The position numbers were made by a program, and so were the translations under genes. A stretch of DNA of 64,000 nt, taken from Herpetosiphon geysericola. Lineage in GTDB: Bacteria > Chloroflexota > Chloroflexia > Chloroflexales > Herpetosiphonaceae. Below, one piece after another: positions 51,925 through 60,917 of the stretch. Within the stretch, counting starts at the first letter, position 1. Each line of letters starts with the position of its first letter. Below the pieces are notes generated by a model. That model ran no database searches, was not told the origin of the DNA, and worked only from the letters and a program-made list of their open reading frames with translations. The stretch is from NCBI RefSeq assembly GCF_001306135.1, contig NZ_LGKP01000008.1:1-64000 (forward strand), written 5' to 3'.

Positions 51925-52503
51925 TTAGGCTTGTTCGCGGGCGGTTTTGAGCGCCTTCGTCCACCAAGCTAATTCTTCAAATAAGGTGTTGAGGGTTGGT
52001 AAGAGGTGGGGAAGATCGTTCAATGCAACGCCTTGCTGCCAAATGCCAAAGAAATCTGCGCCGCCAATGTGGACTGCGGTGCGGGTTGGCGCCATTTGCA
52101 ACTCAACCGCGATTCCGCGCAGGTGCTCGACGGCGCGCGCGCCACCAACTCCGCCGTACCCAACGGCAGCAGCAGGCTTCTTGTTCCATTCTGGCGAGGC
52201 ATAATCAAGGGCGTTTTTCAAGGCAGCGGTGATGCTGTGGTTATATTCAGCCGTCACGAAAATAAAGCCATCAAAGCTCGCGACAGTTTTTTGCCATGCC
52301 TGAGCGGCTTCGCTGGTTGAAGGTGCCCAAGCGTTTGAGGCAACTTCATCGAAAAATGGCAAATTCACGTCGCGCAAATCCACCAGTTCAAAAGCTAAAT
52401 CTGTGTGTTCTTTGGAATGCTCCAACACCCATTGAGCAACTTTTTCGCCTAGGCGAGCTTGGCGGGTACTGCTAATGATGATCGCGATCCGTGGTGTGGT
52501 CAT
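51925..52503 (-). CDS. NADPH-dependent FMN reductase
   Basis: A 192-residue flavodoxin-like reductase. FMN phosphate loop IISSTRQARLGEKVAQW (~9), FVTAEYNHSITAALKNALDYASPEW (~78-102, split) and YGGVGGARAVEHL (~118) are typical of the FMN_red family (chromate/quinone reductase-like). It reduces FMN or quinones with NADPH. AAGGAG lies six bases before the ATG. It is divergent from the TetR regulator, likely its controller. Confidence 0.93.
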   Translation of the reverse strand: MTTPRIAIIISSTRQARLGEKVAQWVLEHSKEHTDLAFELVDLRDVNLPFFDEVASNAWAPSTSEAAQAWQKTVASFDGFIFVTAEYNHSITAALKNALDYASPEWNKKPAAAVGYGGVGGARAVEHLRGIAVELQMAPTRTAVHIGGADFFGIWQQGVALNDLPHLLPTLNTLFEELAWWTKALKTAREQA

Positions 52504-52619
52504 TGAACACTCCTTCTGGAATTTACATAATAATTTTAATGTTTAGCTGCTGCTTGCTTGCGAACCAGGGCCATGCTACTATCCCAATTGGCTGCTGACG
52601 CTGATTGTAGGCGCTTGCT

Positions 52620-52645
52620 ATCTAAACAACATATGTATGATAGAT
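52620..52645. promoter_or_regulatory. Weak inverted repeat between FMN reductase and tetR
   Basis: ATCTA and TAGAT flank a central CATATG; the repeat overlaps the tetR start codon. It could be a TetR binding site, though the symmetry is limited. Confidence 0.25.
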
Positions 52646-53309
52646 GGCTAAAAATCCTGCGTCAACCAACAAAAAGCTACAAGTGTTGTTTAGTTGCAAA
52701 ATTGGAAGCATTTTGATACCAGTAAATGTTTCAATCGACCCCCGCATAACCCGCACCCGCCAACGCTTAATCGATGCGTTTAATCAGCTTATGCAGCAAA
52801 AATCGTTCGATGAGATTACCGTGCGTGATCTTGCGCGCCAAGCTGGGGTTAATCGCGCAACGTTTTATGCCCACTTCCCCGATAAACATGCGATTTTAGA
52901 TGCGATGATGGCGATTTCGTTTGCAGATACCTTGCAACGCTGGGTTGTGGGGTCGCTTGATGACCCAGAAGTGTACTTAGAGCGCCTATTTTTAGCAATT
53001 ACCCATCAGCTGACGCTGTTTAATGGCTCTGAATGCCAAGATACCTTTTCGACCTTTGAGGCAGTGATTGAGGTCCAGATTAAGGCCCAAGTTTGTAAAC
53101 ACATTCAGGGCTGGTTTAGCAGGCATATTCCCGCCCAAGTGCTGCGCTATCAGCCGCTAGAATTGAGCGCAGCCTTGGTGAGTTGGGCGTTGTATGGGGC
53201 GGCCCAAGAGTGGAAAACGCGAGCGCGAACCCAAGCCCCAGTGACGTTTGGCCATCAAGTGATTCCCTTGATTAGTGCCATGGTGCGTAAATTTATGCAC
53301 GAGCGCTAG
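52644..53309 (+). CDS. TetR-family regulator
   Basis: A 221-residue TetR protein. HTH: RITRTRQRLIDAFNQLMQQK and ITVRDLARQAGVNRATFYAHFPDKHAIL (~35-82). The C-terminal ligand domain (~90-221) fits the TetR_C family seen in such regulators. The start is uncertain: the ATG at 52644 gives a polar 30-residue extension before the HTH, with no ribosome site. It is divergent from the FMN reductase gene, 140 bp away. Confidence 0.9.
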   Translation: MAKNPASTNKKLQVLFSCKIGSILIPVNVSIDPRITRTRQRLIDAFNQLMQQKSFDEITVRDLARQAGVNRATFYAHFPDKHAILDAMMAISFADTLQRWVVGSLDDPEVYLERLFLAITHQLTLFNGSECQDTFSTFEAVIEVQIKAQVCKHIQGWFSRHIPAQVLRYQPLELSAALVSWALYGAAQEWKTRARTQAPVTFGHQVIPLISAMVRKFMHER

Positions 53310-53731
53310 GCTTTGGGCCGATGTTTGCTGATAAAATGGCTTAGCTGATCAGCCGGAATCGCAAACCCCCGACATTCTTCTAGATCGGCGCAAATATAGC
53401 TGTAGGTGGCTTGATATTCGCCATCTTGGCGACCGCGCAGGCTGCGCACCGCAATCATATCGCCAACTTCAACAAACTGGGCACATAAATCGCATTGGCG
53501 TTGGCGAAATGGCTTGCCTGCGTGCGCCGACATGTTGAACACAATTCCCCGTGCTTGGCTGCCATCGTGCCACACGAAATAAATTCGGTTGGTGCGTTCG
53601 GCCAGCCAGTGGTAAAAGCCATGCTGCGAGAGCGTAATATCCAGCGGTAATTCATAATTTTCTGCTTTGCGAAACAGCTTACGCAAGAGTGGGCGCTCAA
53701 AAACCAGCGCTGGTTGATCTGCTTGATCCAT
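53306..53731 (-). CDS. FBP-type treble-clef zinc-finger protein
   Basis: A 141-residue protein. The second half carries the treble clef found at the C-terminus of FusB/FBP (elongation factor G-binding) proteins: QCDLCAQF (~78), a stretch with MIAVRSLRGRQDG, and TYSYICADLEEC (~108-120). FBP proteins bind EF-G and can protect ribosomes; the short form here may not. The ATG at 53731 has GGAG nine bases upstream; an earlier in-frame start lacks this. Its 3' end overlaps the tetR end by 4 bp. Confidence 0.7.
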   Translation of the reverse strand: MDQADQPALVFERPLLRKLFRKAENYELPLDITLSQHGFYHWLAERTNRIYFVWHDGSQARGIVFNMSAHAGKPFRQRQCDLCAQFVEVGDMIAVRSLRGRQDGEYQATYSYICADLEECRGFAIPADQLSHFISKHRPKA

Positions 53732-53868
53732 GGTTGTTTGCTCCAAACAAGGTTTGCCATGATCAATTGTAAGCAACATTCGTGCTGATTGTTTAGGTCT
53801 AAAGCAGGGTTTTGGCCTCAATCATTGGAATGAAGAGTTTGAGCATTTGTGAAATGTTCTGTGGAGCA

Positions 53869-53897
53869 CCCCTCGCCCACATGCAATGAGCGAGGGG
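53869..53897 (-). terminator. Hairpin after the acyltransferase gene
   Basis: CCCCTCGC and GCGAGGGG form an 8-bp stem with a 13-nt loop just past the stop at 53906. No T run follows, so termination is plausible but not certain. Confidence 0.5.
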
Positions 53898-53905
53898 CGA
53901 GGAAG

Positions 53906-55153
53906 CTACATGAAAATATTTGAGCGATCTTTGAGTTTATCGAGCAAGGTGTTTTGAATGGTGGTGCGTACTTGCTCAGTCAATTGCGAGATCAATAACG
54001 GATCTTCTGCGCCCTTCGCGCCATATTGCTCGGTGTCGATTGGCTCGCCAAAGACGATCGTCCACTTAGTTGGCAGCGGAATCAGGCCCAATGGCCCGAA
54101 CCATGGGAAGGTTGGCGTGATTGGGAAGTAGGGAAAGCCCAAAAGCTTGGCAAACCCCTTGGCATTATGCAAGTGCGGATGAATTTCCTCGCCGCCAATA
54201 ATCGAGACCGGAATGATTGGCGCACCAGTTTTGACCGCGACTTTAACAAAGCCGCCGCGCCCGAACCGCGCCAAGCGATAGCGATCTTTATACAATTTGC
54301 CAACGCCCTTCAAGCCTTCAGGAAATACTCCAACCAACTCATCGCGCTCCAGCAGCGCTTCGGCATTGGCAGGCAAGGCTTGCACTTGGCCCAAACGGCT
54401 GAGCAATGGCGAGATAAACGGTAGCGACGAGAACCAGCTGAGGTGCAAATTGCGCAACACGCGGCCAGCCTCATGCTCGAAATTCAAGGCAGCGCCGACC
54501 ATCGCGCCATCCCATGGCAACACCCCAGAGTGGTTGCAGACCAACAAGGCGCGGCCAGAATCGGGCACGTTTTCGAGGCCAATTGCTTCGACGCGCCAAT
54601 ATTTCTTGTACATAAATAACAAGAGTGGCTTGGCCAAATCGAGCAATTCATAATCGAGCCCAAATTCATCGACAGCGTAATCGCCACGCCAGCGCCGCTT
54701 GACCATATCGGCGTTCGCATCAAGCTGATAGCGTAGCACCAAGCCAATGCCTTTCCAGAAATCGGCATCAAGATAATCGCTGTTGATATTGGCTTTGAGC
54801 GTATTGACTGCCATTTCGATGACTTTTTTGGGCCAGCGAGTCAGCGATTCGCGAATTAAGTGAATGACTTCGGCGATCGCGCTTTCGCGTTCATCTTCCG
54901 ATGGTGGCAAGGCCCGAATTTCCGATTCCAAGGCTGAGAGCAACGAATCGATGCGGGTTTGGCTGTTGCGCCGCACATCGCCCTCAAGGTTGATCACTTC
55001 AATCGGTGCTTCTGCTGCAACTTCATGCTCATCGGCAACGGTAGCCTCGCTGGTCGCTTCAGCTGCTTTGGCCTCGACAATTGGAATTTGCTGTTCGTTT
55101 TCGTCAGCAGCGCTAGCAGCGCGACGGCCACGTTTCTTTGGTTGATCGCTCAT
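53906..55153 (-). CDS. Lysophospholipid acyltransferase family protein
   Basis: A 415-residue acyltransferase of the PlsC/LPLAT class. After an acidic, Ala/Glu-rich N-terminus (~1-60) and a helical part it has the catalytic LLVCNHSGVLPWDGAM (~208), ERDELVGVFPEGLKG (~270) and APIIPVSIIGGEE (~310). These enzymes transfer fatty acyl groups to a glycerolipid at the membrane. The gene overlaps the upstream SDR gene by 4 bp (ATGA) with AGGAGG in front, so it is translationally coupled and probably acts in the same lipid or polyketide-like pathway. Confidence 0.9.
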   Translation of the reverse strand: MSDQPKKRGRRAASAADENEQQIPIVEAKAAEATSEATVADEHEVAAEAPIEVINLEGDVRRNSQTRIDSLLSALESEIRALPPSEDERESAIAEVIHLIRESLTRWPKKVIEMAVNTLKANINSDYLDADFWKGIGLVLRYQLDANADMVKRRWRGDYAVDEFGLDYELLDLAKPLLLFMYKKYWRVEAIGLENVPDSGRALLVCNHSGVLPWDGAMVGAALNFEHEAGRVLRNLHLSWFSSLPFISPLLSRLGQVQALPANAEALLERDELVGVFPEGLKGVGKLYKDRYRLARFGRGGFVKVAVKTGAPIIPVSIIGGEEIHPHLHNAKGFAKLLGFPYFPITPTFPWFGPLGLIPLPTKWTIVFGEPIDTEQYGAKGAEDPLLISQLTEQVRTTIQNTLLDKLKDRSNIFM

Positions 55154-56199
55154 GCTTCATCCTCCTGACGGCGACGATTCAAAAAGGCTTGAATTCCATC
55201 GTAGGCTTTGCGTTTGGGCAGCAAATCGCGATAGCTTTGCAAGCGCAGCGAGCTACGGAAGGCATCGAGGGCTTCCTCGGCGGTATGGCGTGGCTCGTAA
55301 TTCAATTCGCCGCGCATGGCAGTGGTATCGGCAATCCATGGAAAGCGCAAATAATCTAATTCGAACGGCATAATTTTGTTGGCCAGCCGATTGTTGCGCA
55401 CCAAGCTAAAGCGCTCGGCTGCATAGGCAAAGGGGTGGAAAATTGGCAGTGGTTGGCCACCAACTCGCCGAATCATTTGGCTGAGTGGCATCACGCCATC
55501 GGCTGCTACATTGAAAACTCCATTGGCCTCGGCAACCAAGGCATGCAACAGCGAGCCAATTACATCTGCTTCGTGGACAATTTGCATTAACGGATCGAAG
55601 CCCAGTAAGGTTGGCGGCGTTGGCTGCCCAAGGTAGCGCATGGTCGACGATGCACCGCTAGCTCCGACGATGCCGGGGAAGCGCAAAACCGCAATATTCA
55701 TGGCGTGGTTGCGGCGAAAATCGGCGATAAAGCGCTCAATTTCGTAGCGATGGCGCAATAAGGGCTTGCCATCGGTGCCGCGTAAGGGCGCGTTTTCATG
55801 CAAATATAATGGGTTATCGACATGCGCACCATAGACCATGGTTGTGCTTTTGATAACGACCTGTTTGACTTCAGCAGCGTTTGCCGCCGCCAATACTTCC
55901 ATTGCGCCCATCACATTGGTTTGAAAGGCATCTTCTGGCGAAAGCGCGCCGTGACCGCCGGATAAACCAGAGGTAAAGACCATGTGTAAAATGCCTTCGA
56001 CCTTCTCCGTGCGGAGCAATTCGACCAGCAATGGGTTACGTAGATCGGCCTGGATATAGTCAACGCCATCGATTGGGCGTTCTGGTGGCGAAATATCCAG
56101 CCCAATTACGCGCACAATTGGAAATTTAGCCAGTTGGCGGGCTAATCGCCGTCCCCAGCGACCAGCAGCCCCTGTGATCAGCACTGTGCGTCGTTCCAC
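55150..56199 (-). CDS. NAD-dependent epimerase/dehydratase (extended SDR)
   Basis: A 349-residue extended SDR. The motif ITGAAGRWGRRLARQLA (~7) is TGxxGxxG; D(L)R follows at ~51, and the YxxxK site is seen in LLRHRYEIERFI with the preceding Ser/Thr in VIKSTTMVYGA. Hence a nucleotide-sugar or lipid-related epimerase/dehydratase. The start is a GTG at 56199 with AAGGAG upstream. Co-transcribed with the acyltransferase; such pairs occur in lipid metabolism of related bacteria. Confidence 0.87.
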   Translation of the reverse strand: MERRTVLITGAAGRWGRRLARQLAKFPIVRVIGLDISPPERPIDGVDYIQADLRNPLLVELLRTEKVEGILHMVFTSGLSGGHGALSPEDAFQTNVMGAMEVLAAANAAEVKQVVIKSTTMVYGAHVDNPLYLHENAPLRGTDGKPLLRHRYEIERFIADFRRNHAMNIAVLRFPGIVGASGASSTMRYLGQPTPPTLLGFDPLMQIVHEADVIGSLLHALVAEANGVFNVAADGVMPLSQMIRRVGGQPLPIFHPFAYAAERFSLVRNNRLANKIMPFELDYLRFPWIADTTAMRGELNYEPRHTAEEALDAFRSSLRLQSYRDLLPKRKAYDGIQAFLNRRRQEDEA

Positions 56200-56327
56200 A
56201 AAAGCTCCTTATCCAAAAAAAGCCAAATGCGAGCACAACCGTGGTGAGCACATAGAGCGTGGCAGCGAACGTGGGTGAAGCTCTATGCAAAAAAACGTGG
56301 CTCCTCGGCAAGAAAAACTGCGTGTTC

Positions 56328-56729
56328 CTAGCGGGGTTGGATGCTCAACGTGCTAGGAATGAGATGATCGTTGAACCATTGTAGCAGCTGCTCTTGGCTG
56401 CGTTCTGAACGCGCGGCAGCAGCCAATTCATGGCTCAAGCCTTCAATATCGTCAATGGTTTGATCATTGATTTGGGCTAAACGCAAGCTAACTAATAATG
56501 CGGTTGCGCTATTACCCGAGCGAAATGGGCGATTTTTAATTAATGTGTAACTCAAGGCTGCGATTTTGGCTGGTAAATCGGGGTACAATTCCTCGCCAAA
56601 ACAGGTTTGGGTTTGGCTTACCACGAGGCCAATCAGCCGATCAAGGCTGTTTAAGCCCAGCCGACCACCAAAGCGTTCGACCAAATAGCCGTGAATATCC
56701 AAAATATCTTCGCGTTTTAAATACTGCAT
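56328..56729 (-). CDS. Doc-like (Fic fold) toxin with degenerate active site
   Basis: A 133-residue Fic/Doc protein of death-on-curing type: YLKREDILDIHGYLVERFGG at the start, GLNSLDRLIGLVVSQ, and FGEELYPDLPAKIAALSYTLIKNRPF. The catalytic HxFx(D/N)GNKR reads NRPFRSGNSATAL here, so the His, Asp, Lys and Arg of Doc are replaced by Arg, Ser, Ser and Ala; kinase/AMP-transfer activity is doubtful. The start may be the ATG at 56729 or 56741. The AbrB-like gene lies 51 bp upstream. Confidence 0.75.
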   Translation of the reverse strand: MQYLKREDILDIHGYLVERFGGRLGLNSLDRLIGLVVSQTQTCFGEELYPDLPAKIAALSYTLIKNRPFRSGNSATALLVSLRLAQINDQTIDDIEGLSHELAAAARSERSQEQLLQWFNDHLIPSTLSIQPR

Positions 56730-56780
56730 ATGCCACTTCATTGCTGAGTAAGCAAGCCACAACGCTGTAGTTTGCTGAGG

Positions 56781-56996
56781 TTATAAGCCAATTAACGATT
56801 GAAACTCGCGATCGTAGGCATCGACAACGCCCTTGGCCCAAGCCCGTAATTCTGGGCTGAGTGGGCGGCGCAACACCAATTCGCCTTCAGTAAAGACTAA
56901 TTCAACGGTATCGTGATGTTCAAGGCCGATGGCATCAAGCCAGCCTTGAACGACAGTCGGCAGATTTTCCCGCTCGATAACTAATGAACGTGGCAT
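56781..56996 (-). CDS. AbrB/MazE-type antitoxin
   Basis: A 71-residue protein with the swapped-hairpin DNA-binding pattern: NLPTVVQGWLDAIGLEHHDTVELVFTEGELVLRRP (~12-46, split), then an acidic helix (DAYDREFQSLIGL). It resembles antitoxins that pair with Doc. AAGGA lies eight bases before the ATG. It is directly upstream of the Doc-like gene, as usual for such modules. Confidence 0.82.
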   Translation of the reverse strand: MPRSLVIERENLPTVVQGWLDAIGLEHHDTVELVFTEGELVLRRPLSPELRAWAKGVVDAYDREFQSLIGL

Positions 56997-57025
56997 AGGT
57001 TAAGTCCTTTGTTATTTGGTTGTTG

Positions 57026-57138
57026 GGTGTCGGGGGCTAGGGATTAGGATTCAGTTTAGCGATTATCTGATTTGTTGTTGCGATAAATTTTTTATTCGTG
57101 GCTGCTGAACCCTAGACCCTGACCCCTGACCTCTGGTT
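57026..57138. repeat. Low-complexity GGGGCTAGGG / CCCTAGACCCTGACCCC stretches
   Basis: The gap between the antitoxin and lysS contains GGGGGCTAGGGATTAGG and, about 65 bp on, its near-inverse CCCTAGACCCTGACCCCTGA. A related stretch is at 35639-35653. Confidence 0.45.
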
Positions 57139-57139
57139 A

Positions 57140-58618
57140 TTACTCCTCGCCCTGCTTGCGCAAGTGCGGGAAGAAAATGACTTCGCGAATTGTTGTTTGA
57201 TTGGTAAACAACAGACACAGCCGATCGATTCCAATGCCCAAGCCACCAGTTGGCGGCATGCCAACCCGTAGCGCCTCAAGGAAATCCTCGTCCATTTGCA
57301 TCGCTTCGTCGTCGCCAGCAGCATAATCGCGACCTTGCTCCAAGAAGCGTTGCTCTTGATCGAAGGGATCGTTTAATTCGCTAAAGGCATTGGCAATTTC
57401 AGCGCCAAGCATAAACAGCTCAAAGCGCTCGACGAATTGTGGATCATCGGCTTTGCGTTTGGCCAAGGGCGAAAGCGGCTGTGGGTATTCGGTGATGAAG
57501 GTTGGCTGAATCAATTCTGGCTCAACAAACTCACTGAATAACTCATCAACTTGCTTGGCCCAAGTTGGCTTGCGCTCAATTTTCAGGCCAGCTTCGCGAA
57601 TCGCTTCCCATAGTGTATCAAATTCGCGGCACTCGCGAATATCAACTCCAGTTTTATTGAAAATTGCATCGCGCATGGTGATGCGTTGCCACGAGCCTCC
57701 AAGCTCAATTTGCTGGCCCTGATATTCGATGCTGGTGCTGTTGAAAATTTGCTCGGCAGCAAAGCGAATCATGCCCTCGGTCAATTCCATGATCGATTCA
57801 TAATCGCCATAGGCTTGATAGACCTCAAGCATGGTAAATTCTGGATTATGGGTGCGATCAACGCCCTCGTTGCGGAAGTTTTTGCCAATTTCATACACGC
57901 CATCGAAGCCGCCGACAATCAAGCGCTTCAAATACAACTCAGTCGCGATCCGCATATACAAATCTTGGTGCAACTGATTGTGATGGGTGGTGAAGGGGCG
58001 AGCCGCAGCACCACCATAAATTGCCTGCAAAACAGGCGTCTCAACTTCTAAAAAGCCCCGTTGATCGAGATACTGGCGCATAGCCGTGATCAAGCGTGCT
58101 CGAATGCGGAAGGTTTCGCGCACCTCTGGGTTGGCTGCCAAGTCAACATAACGCTGGCGTTGGCGCGCTTCTTGGTCGCTAAATTGGCCTTCGCGCTTGT
58201 CTGGTGGCGGCGTGATTGCTTTGCTCAGCATCGTCCAGCTGGTGACATGCACGCTTGGCTCGCCCATTTTTGTGGTAAAGAGCGTGCCAGTCACGGCAAT
58301 AATATCGCCAAGGTCAGTCAGATCAACAAAGTGCTTGAATGGCTCATCGCCAACATCGGCTTTGCTGAGAAACACTTGGAACGCGCCATGATCATCGTTT
58401 AAGTGGGCAAATGCCGATTTGCCCATCACCCGCCGTTGGCGCAGCCGCCCCATAATGGTGACGCTGGTGCCAGCCTCGGCAAGTGCATCGAACTGCTCGC
58501 GCAAGGCAGTTAATGTATGAGTGCGTTGGGGCACGCGAGCGGGATATGGATCAATGCCCGCAGCTTGCAGTGCTTGCAATTTACCATACCGTGTCTGTTG
58601 TAAATCGTTTAATTCCAT
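57140..58618 (-). CDS. lysS: Lysyl-tRNA synthetase (class II)
   Basis: A 492-residue class IIb synthetase. The N-terminal OB fold (tRNA anticodon binding, ~55-150) is followed by the catalytic core with motif 2 [18 protein letters not shown] (~255) and motif 3 [13 protein letters not shown] (~465). It charges tRNA-Lys. I used the ATG at 58618 ([11 protein letters not shown]); the upstream alternative at 58630 adds four residues. greA follows upstream on the same strand, an arrangement common in bacteria. Confidence 0.97.
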   Translation of the reverse strand: MELNDLQQTRYGKLQALQAAGIDPYPARVPQRTHTLTALREQFDALAEAGTSVTIMGRLRQRRVMGKSAFAHLNDDHGAFQVFLSKADVGDEPFKHFVDLTDLGDIIAVTGTLFTTKMGEPSVHVTSWTMLSKAITPPPDKREGQFSDQEARQRQRYVDLAANPEVRETFRIRARLITAMRQYLDQRGFLEVETPVLQAIYGGAAARPFTTHHNQLHQDLYMRIATELYLKRLIVGGFDGVYEIGKNFRNEGVDRTHNPEFTMLEVYQAYGDYESIMELTEGMIRFAAEQIFNSTSIEYQGQQIELGGSWQRITMRDAIFNKTGVDIRECREFDTLWEAIREAGLKIERKPTWAKQVDELFSEFVEPELIQPTFITEYPQPLSPLAKRKADDPQFVERFELFMLGAEIANAFSELNDPFDQEQRFLEQGRDYAAGDDEAMQMDEDFLEALRVGMPPTGGLGIGIDRLCLLFTNQTTIREVIFFPHLRKQGEE

Positions 58619-58750
58619 GCCTAATCTCAATAGTAGCGTAAAGCGCGTCAGCGCAGCCCGTTGGAATGCTCACAAAAATGGCTGTGCTACAAGGCCTACT
58701 TGCTTGAATCCTGTCGGCTATTATAGCCGAGAACACGGCGATTAATCCGA

Positions 58751-58774
58751 AAGGCGCACTTTCCAGTGCGCCTT
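58751..58774 (-). terminator. Terminator after greA
   Basis: AAGGCGCACT and AGTGCGCCTT form a 10-bp perfect stem with a TTCC loop, 36 bp past the greA stop. Confidence 0.75.
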
Positions 58775-58809
58775 CGGCTGTTCACACACTGAATTGAGTG
58801 GGGGATGTG

Positions 58810-59277
58810 CTAGCGAATTTTGACAACTGTCATTTTCATCACACCGCTGGGGGTGCTCGCAGTGGCCTTTTGGCGCGCGCGTTTACCCATCAAAGCGCTG
58901 CCAATTGGCGATTCATTGGAGATTTTACCATCGCGGGGGCTGGCTTCAGCGGCACCAACAATCATCCATTCTTCTTCTTCGCCGTCTTCATAGCGAATCG
59001 TGACCGATGATCCGAGCCGTACTTCGCGATTATCACCATCTTCTTCAATCATTTGGGCGTTGTTTAAGATGTTGCGAATTTCGCGGATGCGCCCTTCGAG
59101 GAAAGCCTGTTTGTTTTTGGCATCTTCGTACTCGCCGCTTTCGGAAATATCGCCAAGTTCTTTGGCTTGACGAATCCGCTCGGCAACTTCCATACGGCCA
59201 GTCGTTTCGAGTTCCTCAATTTCCGCTTCCAGTTTTGCGCGACCCTCTTTAGTCAGATAAAACGGCTTATCGGTCAT
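58810..59277 (-). CDS. greA: Transcription elongation factor GreA
   Basis: A 155-residue GreA: N-terminal coiled coil with the acidic tip (LGDISESGEYEDAKNKQAFLEGRI, ~45-68) and the FKBP-like C-terminal domain (VRLGSSVTIRYEDGEEEEWMIVG). It rescues backtracked RNA polymerase. The ATG at 59277 has GAGG eight bases upstream; the longer frame has no such site. The C-terminus has a slightly longer basic tail than usual. Confidence 0.96.
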   Translation of the reverse strand: MTDKPFYLTKEGRAKLEAEIEELETTGRMEVAERIRQAKELGDISESGEYEDAKNKQAFLEGRIREIRNILNNAQMIEEDGDNREVRLGSSVTIRYEDGEEEEWMIVGAAEASPRDGKISNESPIGSALMGKRARQKATASTPSGVMKMTVVKIR

Positions 59278-59430
59278 AGTACTTGCCTCGATTATGGAAT
59301 GAAAAAAACCGAGAGGACTCTCAGTCAAAAGAAACGCCCACGCGATTGCTCACGTGAACGTGTTAGCCATTATACGGTATTCAATCACCCTTGTCTAGCC
59401 ATGAAAGTGTTAGAATTTTTGAACGAGCAT

Positions 59431-59958
59431 TTATTTTTCAGCCGCAACATGCTGCAAAAATTGGGCTAAATGCTGCGCTCCAACATGCTTAAATGGTTCG
59501 ACTTGGGCTTGAAGTTGCTGATAGATTTGCGTAGTTGTTGAATGCACTTGTTCAATGAAGCTTGTAGGCATTGGCCAGCGTTGGCAAACCGTAGCAAATT
59601 CTGCCTGATCACGAATCTCGATGCTGCCATCGGCCATTTTCAGCAGATCAATTTCTAAATCAATTTCCTCGACCAGTTGATCATTCCACTGATTTGGCAG
59701 CACAATATCAACATCGATCAGCTTGTCACTGAGATTAAAACATGCCGACCAATAGGCATGTGAGGGAATTAATTTAACAAACGCTTGCTCGAATATGCCC
59801 TGTTGGCCATTGCTGTGGTGCCAAGCGCTGCCTGCGGAAATACCCAGCCAATGCCCAAATCTATCAGCGCCAAGCAGATAGCCCGTTGCCTGGGCGGTTG
59901 GGCGTTTTGGCCATTTAAAGCCATGAATTGCCATCAGCGGATACGCAGCAAGCGACAT
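59431..59958 (-). CDS. DUF402 domain protein
   Basis: A 175-residue protein of the DUF402 family (FAU-1/Ntdp-like barrel). Visible marks are DRFGHWLGISAGSAWH, AYWSACFNLSDKLIDVDIVL and the acidic VEEIDLEIDLLKMADGSIEI. Members have nucleoside phosphatase or RNA-related activity. AGGAGG lies eight bases before the ATG at 59958. Confidence 0.82.
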   Translation of the reverse strand: MSLAAYPLMAIHGFKWPKRPTAQATGYLLGADRFGHWLGISAGSAWHHSNGQQGIFEQAFVKLIPSHAYWSACFNLSDKLIDVDIVLPNQWNDQLVEEIDLEIDLLKMADGSIEIRDQAEFATVCQRWPMPTSFIEQVHSTTTQIYQQLQAQVEPFKHVGAQHLAQFLQHVAAEK

Positions 59959-60032
59959 TGCACAAACCTCCTAAAACCAAACACGCTATGATTGCACGGA
60001 TCATAGCGTGGATTGCAAGCTGAATTGGCTGT

Positions 60033-60197
60033 TTATTTGGCTTTCCGTACAAGGTTGGTCGAGCCGCAGGCGCTGCATTTGGCGTTCTTGGGCAGCGGGC
60101 CAGAGATGCGCATTTGATGTTTGCAGTGTTTACATTCCAATGCCGTATCGGCAAAATCGCTGACATCTTCGTGATTTTTGATATTGATGAATTTCAT
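60033..60197 (-). CDS. Small zinc-ribbon protein (54 residues)
   Basis: An ORF of 54 residues with two CxxC pairs (LECKHCKHQ and AKCSACGSTN) that form a rubredoxin-like zinc ribbon. It starts MKFINIKNHEDVSDF. The ATG at 60197 has AAAGGAG seven bases upstream, and the frame ends KAK then TAA. The function is unknown; it may bind nucleic acid or be a chaperone-like small protein. Confidence 0.8.
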   Translation of the reverse strand: MKFINIKNHEDVSDFADTALECKHCKHQMRISGPLPKNAKCSACGSTNLVRKAK

Positions 60198-60322
60198 ATG
60201 CTGGCTCCTTTGTTGGCGAAAATTGATTGCTTTTGCTACTAACTAGCTTAGCAGCCAGCCCCCGCCATGACGAGCCTTGCAGATGACAGCTTGATGACAG
60301 TGATAATAGATCGGAGCACGAT

Positions 60323-60859
60323 ATGATTCGCCGCCGAATTGCCGTTTGTGGTGCGCCTGTGGTTGGGAAAACAACGCTGCTGAGCGCTTTCTGTGAGCAC
60401 AGTGCTACTGATGAGTTTTATGCAAAAAGCTCTGAGACTGAGCGGCTGGTTTGGATGACGAACCGTAATGCTGATTCAGCCCGAACATTGATGGCTGCTT
60501 CAGGGAGCGTTTTGGCTGCCAACAACTTATTGCCATGGCTGATGCGCAACGTCCATGCGATTGTCTATGTGATTGGCGCGATTGAACCCAATTTTGAAGC
60601 AACCTATGGCTTGGGTGCTGTTCAAGCTGAGTGCGAGCGTCAACAGCATTTTTGGAATCTCTATACAAGCCATGCTTTGGCTGTTGGCTCACGCTGGAGC
60701 CAGATTCCATGGGTTTTCGTGCTGAATAAAATTGATTTAGGTTCGTATAATCCACTTTTGGAATATATTCCCACAGATTTGGCTTCCCAAATCTATCTCT
60801 GCTCTGCCGTAACCAAACAAGGCCTTGCCCAACTTTGGGATCGTATACTAGAGCTTTGA
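60323..60859 (+). CDS. MglA-like small GTPase
   Basis: A 178-residue GTPase with G1 GAPVVGKTT (~10), G4 VLNKIDLG (~139) and G5 LCSAVTKQG (~163). G3 (DxxG) is not clear; at its place is ASGSVLAANNLLPWLM, close to the MglA-type PGxxxY segment. MglA-like proteins set cell polarity and drive gliding. No roadblock partner gene is next to it, although the pseudo-GTPase/roadblock fusion lies 23 kb away. GGAG precedes the ATG. Confidence 0.75.
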   Translation: MIRRRIAVCGAPVVGKTTLLSAFCEHSATDEFYAKSSETERLVWMTNRNADSARTLMAASGSVLAANNLLPWLMRNVHAIVYVIGAIEPNFEATYGLGAVQAECERQQHFWNLYTSHALAVGSRWSQIPWVFVLNKIDLGSYNPLLEYIPTDLASQIYLCSAVTKQGLAQLWDRILEL

Positions 60860-60917
60860 ATCTATTTTAATTTTAGTTGTATGGTGCTTCAACTGCCATT
60901 AATCAGCATTAAATCGA

